DNA of 64,000 nt from Edwardsiella anguillarum (lineage in GTDB: Bacteria > Pseudomonadota > Gammaproteobacteria > Enterobacterales > Enterobacteriaceae), in NCBI RefSeq assembly GCF_008801815.1, contig NZ_VZOX01000012.1. The stretch is one strand, 5' to 3'. This document shows positions 24,295-32,718 of the stretch, one piece after another; the first letter of the stretch is position 1; each line of letters starts with the position of its first letter. Both the position numbers and the translations under genes were made by a program. The notes under the pieces were generated by a model. It was not told where the DNA came from, made no database searches, and was given only the letters and a program-made list of their open reading frames with translations.

Positions 24295-24474
24295 ATGAAA
24301 TATGTTCTTCTTTCCACACTGTTGTTACTCATCAACGGCTGCGCCACGGTGCCCTCGGTCAGCATGCCGCGGGAGAATAACCCGCAGGGCGGTGAAACCA
24401 GCGTTTCAGATAAAGAGGCATCCAGCGCCAACGATGGCCGCTCGCTCACCGTTGAGCCACAGCGGCACGGATAA
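24295..24474 (+). CDS. Small putative lipoprotein, 59 residues
   Basis: Short frame with a clear lipoprotein signal: MKYVLLSTLLLLINGCAT, with Cys16 following L-I-N-G, then 43 polar residues rich in Ser, Asn and Glu with no hydrophobic segment. It ends with TAA ten bases before a stem-loop. The ribosome site is weak. No homologue is recognised. The combination of a basic first residue, a hydrophobic core and a lipobox supports a real gene; the location suggests an outer- or inner-membrane-anchored peptide. Confidence 0.6.
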   Translation: MKYVLLSTLLLLINGCATVPSVSMPRENNPQGGETSVSDKEASSANDGRSLTVEPQRHG

Positions 24475-24483
24475 CAGAAACAG

Positions 24484-24510
24484 ACAAGGGCACCACACCG
24501 ATGCCCTTGT
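24484..24510 (-). terminator. Stem-loop terminator between the lipoprotein gene and phnX
   Basis: Perfect arms ACAAGGGCA (24484-24492) and TGCCCTTGT (24502-24510) with a 9-base loop, lying between convergent genes. On the minus strand it is followed by T-rich CTGTTTCTGTT, which fits a terminator for phnWX; the plus side is not T-rich. Confidence 0.55.
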
Positions 24511-24542
24511 CACGCTCGGCGAATCACGCCAACGCAACCCGC

Positions 24543-25355
24543 TTACGGCCGCTCGCCCCGCGTCAGGCGCGCATTGATTTGCGCTATCACGCCCGGCAAG
24601 TCTGCCAGCGTATCCACAACATAGTGCGCACCGGCGGCGTACAGCTTGGCGGCGGCCCGTTCGCGGCGCTGCGCAACCTCCGCCGCCGGCATCGCCAAGA
24701 ACGCCTCCCGAGTTGCGCCAAACGCATTACCGGATACCGCCAGCCCGACGCTCCACATGCCCGCATTGATTCCCTCTACAATCCCCGGGGCTGCGTCATC
24801 GACCTTCACGCAGTGGGCAACGGAGTCTATCCCCAGCGCAATCACATTCTGCAGCGCCATCCAGGGGCCTGGGCGCCCGCCGGCGGCGAGATCGTCGGTC
24901 GCCACCCAGTTATCGGGCGAGTAACCATAGGCCGCGGCGGCGGGAACCAGTTTCTCCATTACCGCGCGGGGATAGCCGGAGCAAGAGCCAATGCGGATCC
25001 CCTCGGCCCGCAGCTGCGCCACCGTGTCGACAACGCCGTCAATGGGGGCGGCAAAATTGACAACGCTCGCGATTTGTAGCGGCATAAACGCCGCATAGAT
25101 GGCATCGATATCGTCGGCCGTCATGGCTCGCCCCCACTTAGCCTGCCAACGGGCGGCCACGGCGGGAAGCTTACCCAGCGCGTCAATATGCTGCCACTTG
25201 CCCAGCCCCATTGGCACCCGCGCTTCGTCAAGGGTAATCTCAACGCCGAATGCCTGGCGGAATGCCTCGACAAAAATCTGCGTCGGCGCAAAAGAGCCAA
25301 AGTCGACCGTGGTCCCAGCCCAGTCAAGAATCACTGCATTAATACGCTTCATCAT
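24543..25355 (-). CDS. phnX: Phosphonoacetaldehyde hydrolase PhnX
   Basis: Second enzyme of 2-aminoethylphosphonate breakdown: splits phosphonoacetaldehyde to acetaldehyde and phosphate. 270 residues, HAD superfamily. Visible are the nucleophile motif LDWAGTTVDFGSFAP (about 10-24), the cap-domain MGLGKWQH with the Schiff-base lysine (about 49-56), GSCSGYPRAVMEKL, and VKVDDAAPGIVEGINAGMW. It starts five bases after phnW ends, so the two form one minus-strand transcript driven from the phnW promoter. Confidence 0.97.
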   Translation of the reverse strand: MMKRINAVILDWAGTTVDFGSFAPTQIFVEAFRQAFGVEITLDEARVPMGLGKWQHIDALGKLPAVAARWQAKWGRAMTADDIDAIYAAFMPLQIASVVNFAAPIDGVVDTVAQLRAEGIRIGSCSGYPRAVMEKLVPAAAAYGYSPDNWVATDDLAAGGRPGPWMALQNVIALGIDSVAHCVKVDDAAPGIVEGINAGMWSVGLAVSGNAFGATREAFLAMPAAEVAQRRERAAAKLYAAGAHYVVDTLADLPGVIAQINARLTRGERP

Positions 25356-25360
25356 GCTCC

Positions 25361-26464
25361 TTATTTATGCCAGTACATGGCATTATCGATAGCGTTCAGC
25401 AAAGCCGTGATGTCCGCGGCATAGACCTCGCCAATGTTGCCAATGCGGAAACAGTCACTTTGTGACACCTTGCCTGGATAGATAACAAAACCCTGCGCCT
25501 TCAGGCGGGTATAAAAGTCGTCAAAGCGGTACTGCGGATGCGTGGGGGAATAAAATGCCGTGATGATAGGCGAATGCAGCGCGGCCTCCAGTAGCGGGGT
25601 AAATCCCAGCCTCTGCATACCGGCCACCAGCTGACGCTGGCTATCGCGATAGCGCCGATAGCGCGCGGCAATGCCGCCCTCCTCGGCAAGCTCTTTCAAC
25701 GCCTGGGCAAACGCCAGTACGGTGTGGGTCGGGGAGGTAAAACGCCACTTACCGTGGTTATCCCGCATACAGACCCATTGGGCATACAGATCCAGCGACA
25801 GTGACCGGGATCGGCCGGCGCACAGCGCCAGTTGCTCCTCACGGGCAATAACAAAGGCAAAGCCGGGAACCCCCTGAATACATTTATTGGCGGAGCTTAT
25901 CAGAAAGTCGATCCCCAGCGCGGCGACATCCAACGGGATACCGCCAAAGCTGCTCATTGCGTCAACGATATAGGTCTTACCATAGCGCCGGGCCAGCGCG
26001 CCCAGCGCCGCAATGGGGTTCAATATTCCCGTGGTGGTTTCGCAGTGGACCATCGCAATATGGGTTATCGCGCCGTCATCCTTAAGGATCGCCTCAACGG
26101 CGTGGGGATCCGGGCTTGCCACCTCGCCGCAGTCATACACATGATGGGCGATCCCCATACGCTCGGCCATCTCTGCCATACGGGCGCCATAGGCGCCGTT
26201 GCTGACAATCAGCACCTTGCCGTGCTGGCCAATCACGCTGCCCAGCACGGCTTCAACGGCATAGCTGCCGCTGCCCTGCAGCAGTACGGACGTATAGCCC
26301 GCCTCCGCCGTTGCCAGCGCGGTCAATTGGCGGCGAACCTGCTCTACCACCCCCAGATTGTAATCATCATCCCAGGTACAACTGTCGAACAGCATCGCTT
26401 CTTTCACGGTACGCGAGGTGGTCAACGGCCCGGGCGTCAGCAGCAGATAGTTACGTGAAGTCAT
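25361..26464 (-). CDS. phnW: 2-Aminoethylphosphonate-pyruvate transaminase PhnW
   Basis: PLP enzyme of 367 residues that transfers the amino group of 2-aminoethylphosphonate to pyruvate, giving phosphonoacetaldehyde and alanine. N-terminus NYLLLTPGPLTTSRTVKEAML, SYAVEAVLGSVI, the Asp contact VDAMSSFGGIPLD, and the PLP lysine in SSANKCIQGVPGFAF are all as in the class V aminotransferase subfamily. Product is used by the downstream phnX. Divergent from phnR; an operator-like palindrome lies 13 bases before its start. Confidence 0.97.
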   Translation of the reverse strand: MTSRNYLLLTPGPLTTSRTVKEAMLFDSCTWDDDYNLGVVEQVRRQLTALATAEAGYTSVLLQGSGSYAVEAVLGSVIGQHGKVLIVSNGAYGARMAEMAERMGIAHHVYDCGEVASPDPHAVEAILKDDGAITHIAMVHCETTTGILNPIAALGALARRYGKTYIVDAMSSFGGIPLDVAALGIDFLISSANKCIQGVPGFAFVIAREEQLALCAGRSRSLSLDLYAQWVCMRDNHGKWRFTSPTHTVLAFAQALKELAEEGGIAARYRRYRDSQRQLVAGMQRLGFTPLLEAALHSPIITAFYSPTHPQYRFDDFYTRLKAQGFVIYPGKVSQSDCFRIGNIGEVYAADITALLNAIDNAMYWHK

Positions 26465-26474
26465 GTTATTTGCC

Positions 26475-26490
26475 TTTGGTCTATACCAGA
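26475..26490. promoter_or_regulatory. Putative PhnR operator in the phnW/phnR intergenic region
   Basis: TTTGGTCTATACCAGA, a dyad with TGGT and ACCA arms, just before phnW. The same element, on the other strand, stands before phnS (27424-27439). GntR/HutC-family regulators bind this kind of dyad, so the likely ligand is PhnR; this is inferred from the paired occurrence. Confidence 0.65.
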
Positions 26491-26604
26491 TTTACATTTA
26501 TCATGACGATCTTTACGGCACAGGGTCAAAGGGAAAATCGGGTTGCAACAAAAAATTCATCAACGTCTGTATAATGACGGCAGGAAAAACGGCAGTGAGT
26601 CACC

Positions 26605-27327
26605 ATGAAATCTATTCCCGGCGAGACACCTCAATATCTATTGATTAAGGCCGAACTGCAGGCATGTATTCGGGACGGCGCATTAAGCAGCGGCGATAAG
26701 CTGCCCTCGGAGCGTGAGCTATGTGCGCGCTTTAACACCACGCGCATTACCATCCGAGAAAGCCTGGCGCAGTTAGAGGCCAGCGGGATCATTTGGCGTG
26801 CCGATAGGCGAGGCTGGTTCGTGACGCCGGAGCGCTTATGGCTGGACCCCACCCAAAACACCAATTTCCATCGGCTCTGCCGTGAGCAGGGACGCCAGCC
26901 AAAAACGAGGCTACTCAATGGGATAGTGACCGATGTACCCGCGGGAGCACGGGCCGCGCTACAGCTGCAGTCCGTTGATAAAATTTACCTGCTGGCCCGC
27001 CTGCGCTATGCCGATGATCGGGCTATCTGCTATTGCGAAAACCATTGCCTGCCGGCCCGGGTGCCCGAACTGCTGCAATACGATCTCAACGGCAGCCTGA
27101 CGGAGATATATGAGAAGCGCTACGGCCTGCGCTATACCAGCATGCATTTGTCATTTTACCCCACGGCGATGCCGCCTCAGGCCGCCCAGGCGTTGGGCGT
27201 GATGGAGGGGCGGCCCGCGCTGTTGCTACGCCGCCTCAACTATGACCAATATGGCCGCATACTCGATCTGGACATCGAATACTGGCGTCACGACAGCCTG
27301 CGCATTGAGGTAGATACCGCCCCTTAG
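26605..27327 (+). CDS. phnR: GntR/HutC-family phosphonate regulator PhnR
   Basis: Regulator of 240 residues. An N-terminal winged helix-turn-helix (about 8-72: YLLIKAELQACIRDGALSSGDKLPSERELCARFNTTRITIRESLAQLEASGIIWR) is followed by a UTRA ligand domain (about 95-235). In Salmonella the homologue sits in the phn transport cluster and is thought to control 2-aminoethylphosphonate genes. It stands between divergent phnW and the phnSTUV transporter, each with a matching operator. Confidence 0.93.
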   Translation: MKSIPGETPQYLLIKAELQACIRDGALSSGDKLPSERELCARFNTTRITIRESLAQLEASGIIWRADRRGWFVTPERLWLDPTQNTNFHRLCREQGRQPKTRLLNGIVTDVPAGARAALQLQSVDKIYLLARLRYADDRAICYCENHCLPARVPELLQYDLNGSLTEIYEKRYGLRYTSMHLSFYPTAMPPQAAQALGVMEGRPALLLRRLNYDQYGRILDLDIEYWRHDSLRIEVDTAP

Positions 27328-27423
27328 TCTCCCCAACGCCGCCCGCGCTCTGCCGCTGCGGCGGCGAAAAATAGCGTGCCTTCATCGTATTGTCATAAAA
27401 GCCGTTTAGCGTAACAGCGAAAA

Positions 27424-27439
27424 TCTGGTATAGGCCAGA
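27424..27439. promoter_or_regulatory. Putative PhnR operator upstream of phnS
   Basis: TCTGGTATAGGCCAGA, a dyad with TCTGG and CCAGA arms, 31 bases before the phnS start. Its reverse complement reads TCTGGCCTATACCAGA, matching 14 of 16 positions of the element before phnW. The position would cover the promoter or transcription start of phnSTUV. Confidence 0.65.
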
Positions 27440-27470
27440 TGAGTTTAACGCATGCAATGAGGCTATCTCG

Positions 27471-28484
27471 ATGAAACGCTCCCGACTCGCACTGCTCTCC
27501 GCTCTCACCCTTGCCGCCGCGCCGGTATGGGCAGGCTCTACGGTAACGGTTTACTCTATCGATGGTTTACATGATGGGGACAATAGCTGGTATCAAGCGC
27601 AATTTAAGGCATTTACCCAAGCGACCGGGATCACCGTCCGCTACGTGGAGGGCGGCGGCGGCGTTGTGGTTGAACGGCTGGCGAAAGAGCGCACGAACCC
27701 ACAGGCCGACGTACTGGTAACCGCCCCGCCGTTTATTCAGCGCGCCGCCGCCGAAAACCTGCTGGCCGGCTTTACCTCGGATGCCGCGGAGCAGATCCCG
27801 GGCGCCAACGATCGCTACTCCCCTTTGGTGCAAAACTACCTGAGCTTTATCTACAACGGCCAGCGGCTGAAAACCGCCCCGGCACGCTGGCAGGATCTGC
27901 TCGACAGCAAGTACAAAAACAAGCTGCAGTACTCCACGCCCGGTCAGGCCGCTGACGGCACCGCCGTGATGCTCCAGGCCTTTCACAGCTTTGGCAGCAA
28001 AGAGGCCGGTTTTGACTATCTCCGCCAGCTGCAGGCCAATAACATCGGCCCGTCTGCCTCGACCGGCAAGCTCACCGCCCTGGTCAATAAAGGCGAGCTC
28101 TACGTCGCCAACGGCGACTTACAGATGAACCTGGCGCAGATGCAGCGCAACCCGAACGTAAATATCTTCTGGCCCGCCGATGCCAAGGGGGAGCGCAGCG
28201 CATTATCGATTCCGTATGTCATCGGCCTGGTTCAGGGTGCGCCGGAAAGCGAGAACGGCAAAAAGCTAATTAACTTCCTGCTCAGCAAGGAGGCGCAAAC
28301 CAGCGTCAGCGCCCTCTCCTGGGGAATGCCGGTACGCGGCGATGTGTCACCGCAGGATGCCAACTATATGATGGCCAAGGCCATGCTTGAGGGCGTGAAA
28401 AGCTGGCAGCCGGACTGGGATGAGGTCGCGCGTTCGCTGTCAGCCGACATCGCCCGCTGGCATAAAGTGACCGATAGCGAGTAA
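27471..28484 (+). CDS. phnS: 2-Aminoethylphosphonate ABC transporter binding protein PhnS
   Basis: Periplasmic solute-binding protein of 337 residues with a Sec signal peptide (about 1-21, ending PVWA). The mature part is of the iron/phosphonate type-2 binding fold (TVTVYSIDGLHDGDNSWYQAQFKAFTQATGI, then VQNYLSFIYNG and LSIPYVIGLVQGAP). First gene of phnSTUV, which matches the Salmonella 2-aminoethylphosphonate transporter. Ligand is inferred from context with phnW, phnX and phnR. Confidence 0.93.
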   Translation: MKRSRLALLSALTLAAAPVWAGSTVTVYSIDGLHDGDNSWYQAQFKAFTQATGITVRYVEGGGGVVVERLAKERTNPQADVLVTAPPFIQRAAAENLLAGFTSDAAEQIPGANDRYSPLVQNYLSFIYNGQRLKTAPARWQDLLDSKYKNKLQYSTPGQAADGTAVMLQAFHSFGSKEAGFDYLRQLQANNIGPSASTGKLTALVNKGELYVANGDLQMNLAQMQRNPNVNIFWPADAKGERSALSIPYVIGLVQGAPESENGKKLINFLLSKEAQTSVSALSWGMPVRGDVSPQDANYMMAKAMLEGVKSWQPDWDEVARSLSADIARWHKVTDSE

Positions 28485-28489
28485 GCATT

Positions 28490-29599
28490 ATGCTGATGAA
28501 ATCCACCGCTATCCCAACACCGGCGCAGCAGGGCGCCTCCGGTATTACCCTTGACGCCCTGCGCGTGGCATACCACGGCAACGTAGTTCTTAAACCGCTT
28601 TCACTGACCATTGAACCAGGCGAGGTCCTGGCGCTGATCGGCCCCTCCGGCTCGGGAAAAACGACGGTGCTGCGGGCGCTGGCGGGTTTTGTTCAGCCGA
28701 CGGGCGGACGTATTGTCATTGGCGGTACCGACGTTACCCACCTGCCGCCGTATAAACGGGGTCTGGCGATGGTGGTACAAAACTATGCGCTGTTTCCCCA
28801 CCTCCGGGTAGAGGATAACGTCGCGTTTGGACTGCGCGCACAAAAGCAGCCTAAAGCGCTGATTAACGATCGCGTCAACGACGCGCTGAGGACGGTCGGG
28901 ATGAGCGATTATGCGGCCCGTTATCCCCACCAGCTCTCCGGCGGCCAACAGCAGCGCGTAGCCATTGCCCGGGCGATTGCCGTGCGCCCCCGCGTGCTGC
29001 TGCTGGATGAGCCCCTGTCAGCGCTGGATGCGCAGATCCGCCACACGATGGTGGAAGAAATAGCCCGCTTACACCGAGAGCTGCCCGAGCTGACCATCCT
29101 TTATGTCACCCACGATCAGACCGAAGCCCTCACGCTGGCGGATAAGATAGGCATAATGAAAGACGGCACCATGATAGCCCACGGCGAAACCCGCTCGCTG
29201 TATCACCACCCCCCCAATCGTTTTGCGGCAGAGTTCCTCGGGCGGGCGAACATTATCCCGGCTACGGCCCTGAGCGTCACCCCGACGCCCGGTATGGTCA
29301 GCGTAAGCTGCGCAGGCGCCATCATCAATGCCTTTAGCCGAGGCGGTCAGCATGGATACCACAAACTGCTGTGCATTCGCCCGCAGCATATCAGCCTGGC
29401 GCCGCGCACGGCGAACAGCAACCGCCTGAACGCCACGCTGCAGTCGGTACACTGGCAGGGCGACTTAACCCATTTGCTGTGCGATGTGGCGGGAGAGTCC
29501 GTACGTATAGTCATGACCCAGGTCAGCCCCATGCCACAGCCCGGTGACAGCCTGGCGCTGTGGTTTGAGCCTGACGATGCGGTTCTCATTGAGGTATAA
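28490..29599 (+). CDS. phnT: 2-Aminoethylphosphonate ABC transporter ATP-binding protein PhnT
   Basis: ABC ATPase of 369 residues. Walker A GPSGSGKTT near residue 50, signature LSGGQQQRVAIARA near 146, Walker B VLLLDEPLSALD near 167, switch His in YVTHDQTEALTLADKIG. The C-terminal ~120 residues form a TOBE-like regulatory extension. Five bases after phnS and two before phnU. A second in-frame ATG two codons later is an alternative start. Confidence 0.95.
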   Translation: MLMKSTAIPTPAQQGASGITLDALRVAYHGNVVLKPLSLTIEPGEVLALIGPSGSGKTTVLRALAGFVQPTGGRIVIGGTDVTHLPPYKRGLAMVVQNYALFPHLRVEDNVAFGLRAQKQPKALINDRVNDALRTVGMSDYAARYPHQLSGGQQQRVAIARAIAVRPRVLLLDEPLSALDAQIRHTMVEEIARLHRELPELTILYVTHDQTEALTLADKIGIMKDGTMIAHGETRSLYHHPPNRFAAEFLGRANIIPATALSVTPTPGMVSVSCAGAIINAFSRGGQHGYHKLLCIRPQHISLAPRTANSNRLNATLQSVHWQGDLTHLLCDVAGESVRIVMTQVSPMPQPGDSLALWFEPDDAVLIEV

Positions 29600-29601
29600 C
29601 G

Positions 29602-30471
29602 ATGTCGCTTTTTATGACACTGGAAAGATCCCGCCCCGTGCTGCGCCCGCTGCGCTGGCTGGCGCCGCCGCTGCTGGTGCTGGCGACCCTGTTTCTCTAC
29701 CCCTTGCTGCTCATTGCAGAGCAGGCCCTGAGCACGCCTCATGGGGGAATGGGCTTGGAGAGCCTCTGGCAGGTCGTGGAGTCCAGGCGCTTTACCGGCG
29801 CGCTGATCAATACCCTGCAAATTGCCTTTTTCGCCACCGCCGGCTGCCTTCTGTTGGGCAGTGTGCTGTCGCTTATCCTGGTCTTTATCCCTTTTCCGGG
29901 AAGCGAGCTGATCGGCCGGGTCGTCGATACGTTTATCGCCCTGCCAACCTTCCTTATCACCCTGGCGTTTACCTTTATTTACGGCTCCGCCGGGTTACTC
30001 AACGGCACGCTGATGCAGCTGTTCGGCTTTGAGCTACCGCCGGTAAGCTTTCTCTACTCTCTGCAAGGGGTGATCCTCGCCGAGATAACCGTTTTTACCC
30101 CCCTGGTCATGCGCCCGCTGATGGCCGCCCTGCGGCAAATCGACAAAAGTCAGCTGGAGGCCGCCAGCATCCTGGGGGCCCGCCCGCACCAGATAATAGC
30201 CCGAGTCATCTTTCCGGCGGCGCTGCCCGCCCTGCTGGCGGGCGGCAGCCTGTGCCTGCTGCTCACGACCAATGAGTTCGGCATTGTGCTGTTTATTGGC
30301 GCCAAGGGCGTCAATACGCTGCCGATGATGGTCTACAGCAAAGCCATCCTGGAGTCGGATTACGGCGTCGCCTGTATGATTGCGCTGATCAATATTCTGC
30401 TCTCGCTGGGGCTGTTTTCCCTGTATCGCCTGGCCGTCTCGCGCACCCACCTAAGGAGCCAACCATGCTGA
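29602..30471 (+). CDS. phnU: 2-Aminoethylphosphonate ABC transporter permease PhnU
   Basis: Inner-membrane permease of 289 residues with about six membrane segments and the cytoplasmic EAA loop LEAASILGARPHQIIARVIFPAALPAL (about 185-211) that docks on the ATPase. Pairs with PhnV to form the channel. Overlaps phnV by 7 bases. Confidence 0.94.
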   Translation: MSLFMTLERSRPVLRPLRWLAPPLLVLATLFLYPLLLIAEQALSTPHGGMGLESLWQVVESRRFTGALINTLQIAFFATAGCLLLGSVLSLILVFIPFPGSELIGRVVDTFIALPTFLITLAFTFIYGSAGLLNGTLMQLFGFELPPVSFLYSLQGVILAEITVFTPLVMRPLMAALRQIDKSQLEAASILGARPHQIIARVIFPAALPALLAGGSLCLLLTTNEFGIVLFIGAKGVNTLPMMVYSKAILESDYGVACMIALINILLSLGLFSLYRLAVSRTHLRSQPC

Positions 30472-31262
30472 TTTGGTCTCGCAAAGGGCGCATCGCCGCC
30501 GGCGTCGTGGCAACGACGCTCTTTACCGTGATCTTCTTTCTTCCGCTGCTGGTCATTCTGATGTCCAGCCTCAGCCAGCAGTGGAACGGCATTCTGCCCA
30601 GCGGATTCACGCTGATGCACTTTGTGAATGCGTTTCGCGGCGCCGCATGGGACGCCCTGCTGGCCAGTCTGGTGGTCGGCTTTTGCGCCAGCCTGTTTGC
30701 CCTGCTGTGCGGTGTATGGGCGGCCCTGGCCCTGCGCCAATACAGCGCCAGGGCGCAAAAATGGCTCAGCCTAGCGTTTTACCTGCCAAGCGCTATCCCC
30801 TCGGTCTCCGTGGGGTTGGGGATTCTGGTCGCGTTCAGCCAAGGGCCGCTACAGATGAATGGAACACTATGGATTGTCCTGGCCGCCCACTTTGTACTGA
30901 TTTCGGCCTTTACCTTCAGCAACGTCTCCACGGGGTTAGCCCGCCTGCCGGCAGACATTGAACATGTGGCATCCAGCCTCGGCGCAACGCCGTGGTATCG
31001 TATGCGCCACGTCACGCTGCCGCTGCTGATGCCCTGGATGATCTCGGCGCTGGCGCTGAGCTTATCGCTCTCGATGGGGGAGCTGGGCGCCACGATGATG
31101 ATTTACCCGCCGGGGTGGTCCACACTGCCCGTCGCTATTTTTAGCCTGACCGACCGCGGCAATATTGCCGACGGCGCGGCGCTGACAATTGTGCTGGTAG
31201 CCATTACGCTCTGTTTAATGATAAAGCTGGAAAGGGTGGCAGGCCGCCTGGGCAAAAAATGA
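30465..31262 (+). CDS. phnV: 2-Aminoethylphosphonate ABC transporter permease PhnV
   Basis: Inner-membrane permease of 265 residues, again about six membrane segments, with the EAA-type loop EHVASSLGATPWYRMRHVTLPLLMP (about 166-190). Last gene of the phnRSTUV strand; convergent with dsdA, with a 110-base GC-rich gap between. No clear U-tract terminator is visible there. Confidence 0.94.
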   Translation: MLIWSRKGRIAAGVVATTLFTVIFFLPLLVILMSSLSQQWNGILPSGFTLMHFVNAFRGAAWDALLASLVVGFCASLFALLCGVWAALALRQYSARAQKWLSLAFYLPSAIPSVSVGLGILVAFSQGPLQMNGTLWIVLAAHFVLISAFTFSNVSTGLARLPADIEHVASSLGATPWYRMRHVTLPLLMPWMISALALSLSLSMGELGATMMIYPPGWSTLPVAIFSLTDRGNIADGAALTIVLVAITLCLMIKLERVAGRLGKK

Positions 31263-31372
31263 TCGCGGCGAGGCCGTAAACCGAAAAACGGCGGCGCCGC
31301 GTTACCGACGCCGCAGGGCGTTAAAAGCGCGGCCGCCCGGCAACGAAACGCCGCCGGACAGCCGCCCGCGCG

Positions 31373-32704
31373 TCAGCGTCCTTTCGCCAGGTTCTGCGCC
31401 ATCTCGCGTTCAGGCACCATGCCGCCGCCGGTCGCCCACACCAGATGGGTCGCCTGCGCCAGCTGCTGCTCGCCGAAGTGGTGCATCCGCGGATACTCCG
31501 CCGAGGCGCAGACATGGACAGGTCCCGCCATACCGGCCAGCGCCGAGGGCTCCAGACGAATGCCCTCCTCCTGCGCCAGCCAGCCCAGCATGTTATACAG
31601 GCTCTGATCGTCGAGCGTATAGCAGCCGTCCAGCAGGCGCTCCATGGCCCGCCCCACAAAGCCAGAGGCGCGGCCAACGGCCAGTCCATCCGCCGCCGTC
31701 AGATTATCGATCCCCAGATCCTGCACGGCGATGGCGTCATGCAGACCGGTATACACCCCCAGCAGCATGCAGGGAGAGTGGGTCGGCTCGGCAAAGAAGC
31801 AATGTACGTTGTCGCCGAAGGCCAGCTTCAGGCCAAACGCGACCCCACCGGGACCGCCGCCGACGCCGCACGGCAGGTAGACGAACAGCGGATGATCGGC
31901 ATCGACCGTACGCCCCTGCGCGGCAAACTGCGCCTTCAGCCGCTCGCCGGCCACCGCGTAGCCCAAAAACAGGGTGCGGGAGTTCTCATCGTCGATAAAG
32001 AAGCAGTTGGGATCGGACTCCGCCGCCTTACGTCCCTGCTCTACCGCCACCCCGTAGTCCTCGTCATACTCCACCACCGTCACACCGTGGCTACGCAGCT
32101 TGGCCTTCTTCCACTCACGGGCATCGGCCGACATATGAACGGTAACCTTAAAGCCCAGGCTGGCGCTCATAATGCCGATAGACATGCCCAGATTGCCGGT
32201 GGAGCCAACGGCGATGCTGTACTGGCTGAAAAAGTGTTTAAACGCCGGGGTAAGCAGGATGCCGTAGTCCTGATCCGTCGTCAGCAGACCGGCCTCCAGC
32301 GCCAACTTTTCTGCGTGCGCCAGCACCTCATAGATGCCGCCGCGGGCCTTAATGGAGCCGGAGATCGGCAGATGGCTGTCTTTTTTCAGCAGCAGCTGAC
32401 CGCCGATCGGCTGGCCGTACTCCTGCGCTAGACGCCGCTGCATGGCCGGGATCGCCGCCAGTTCGGACTCAATGATACCGTTGGTCGCCGCCGTCTCCGG
32501 AAACGCCTTGGCCAGATAAGGGGCAAAGCGGGCCAGGCGATCGTGGGCATCTTGCACGTCCTGCGCCGTCAGACCAACATAGGGGAGTCCTTCCACCAGC
32601 GTCGTCGTCGCCGGGTTAAACCAGACGGTTTCCCGTAAATTCACCAGATCGGCCACCAACGGATACTGGGCAATAAGTGAGGTCATATTAATGTTCGTCA
32701 TCAT
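31373..32704 (-). CDS. dsdA: D-serine dehydratase DsdA
   Basis: PLP enzyme of 443 residues turning D-serine into pyruvate and ammonia. The PLP lysine is in ISGSIKARGGIYE (Lys119); the phosphate-binding glycine loop is GSTGNLGMSIG, and LPCGVGGGPGGVAFGLKL is typical of DsdA. Detoxifies D-serine and lets it serve as carbon and nitrogen source. It lies 14 bases downstream of dsdX on the same strand. An alternative start is the second ATG. Confidence 0.97.
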   Translation of the reverse strand: MMTNINMTSLIAQYPLVADLVNLRETVWFNPATTTLVEGLPYVGLTAQDVQDAHDRLARFAPYLAKAFPETAATNGIIESELAAIPAMQRRLAQEYGQPIGGQLLLKKDSHLPISGSIKARGGIYEVLAHAEKLALEAGLLTTDQDYGILLTPAFKHFFSQYSIAVGSTGNLGMSIGIMSASLGFKVTVHMSADAREWKKAKLRSHGVTVVEYDEDYGVAVEQGRKAAESDPNCFFIDDENSRTLFLGYAVAGERLKAQFAAQGRTVDADHPLFVYLPCGVGGGPGGVAFGLKLAFGDNVHCFFAEPTHSPCMLLGVYTGLHDAIAVQDLGIDNLTAADGLAVGRASGFVGRAMERLLDGCYTLDDQSLYNMLGWLAQEEGIRLEPSALAGMAGPVHVCASAEYPRMHHFGEQQLAQATHLVWATGGGMVPEREMAQNLAKGR

Positions 32705-32718
32705 ACGTCTCTTGATAC

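Noticed and set aside
31263..31372. Terminator between phnV and dsdA
   Set aside because: GC-rich with several possible short stems but no U-tract on either strand.
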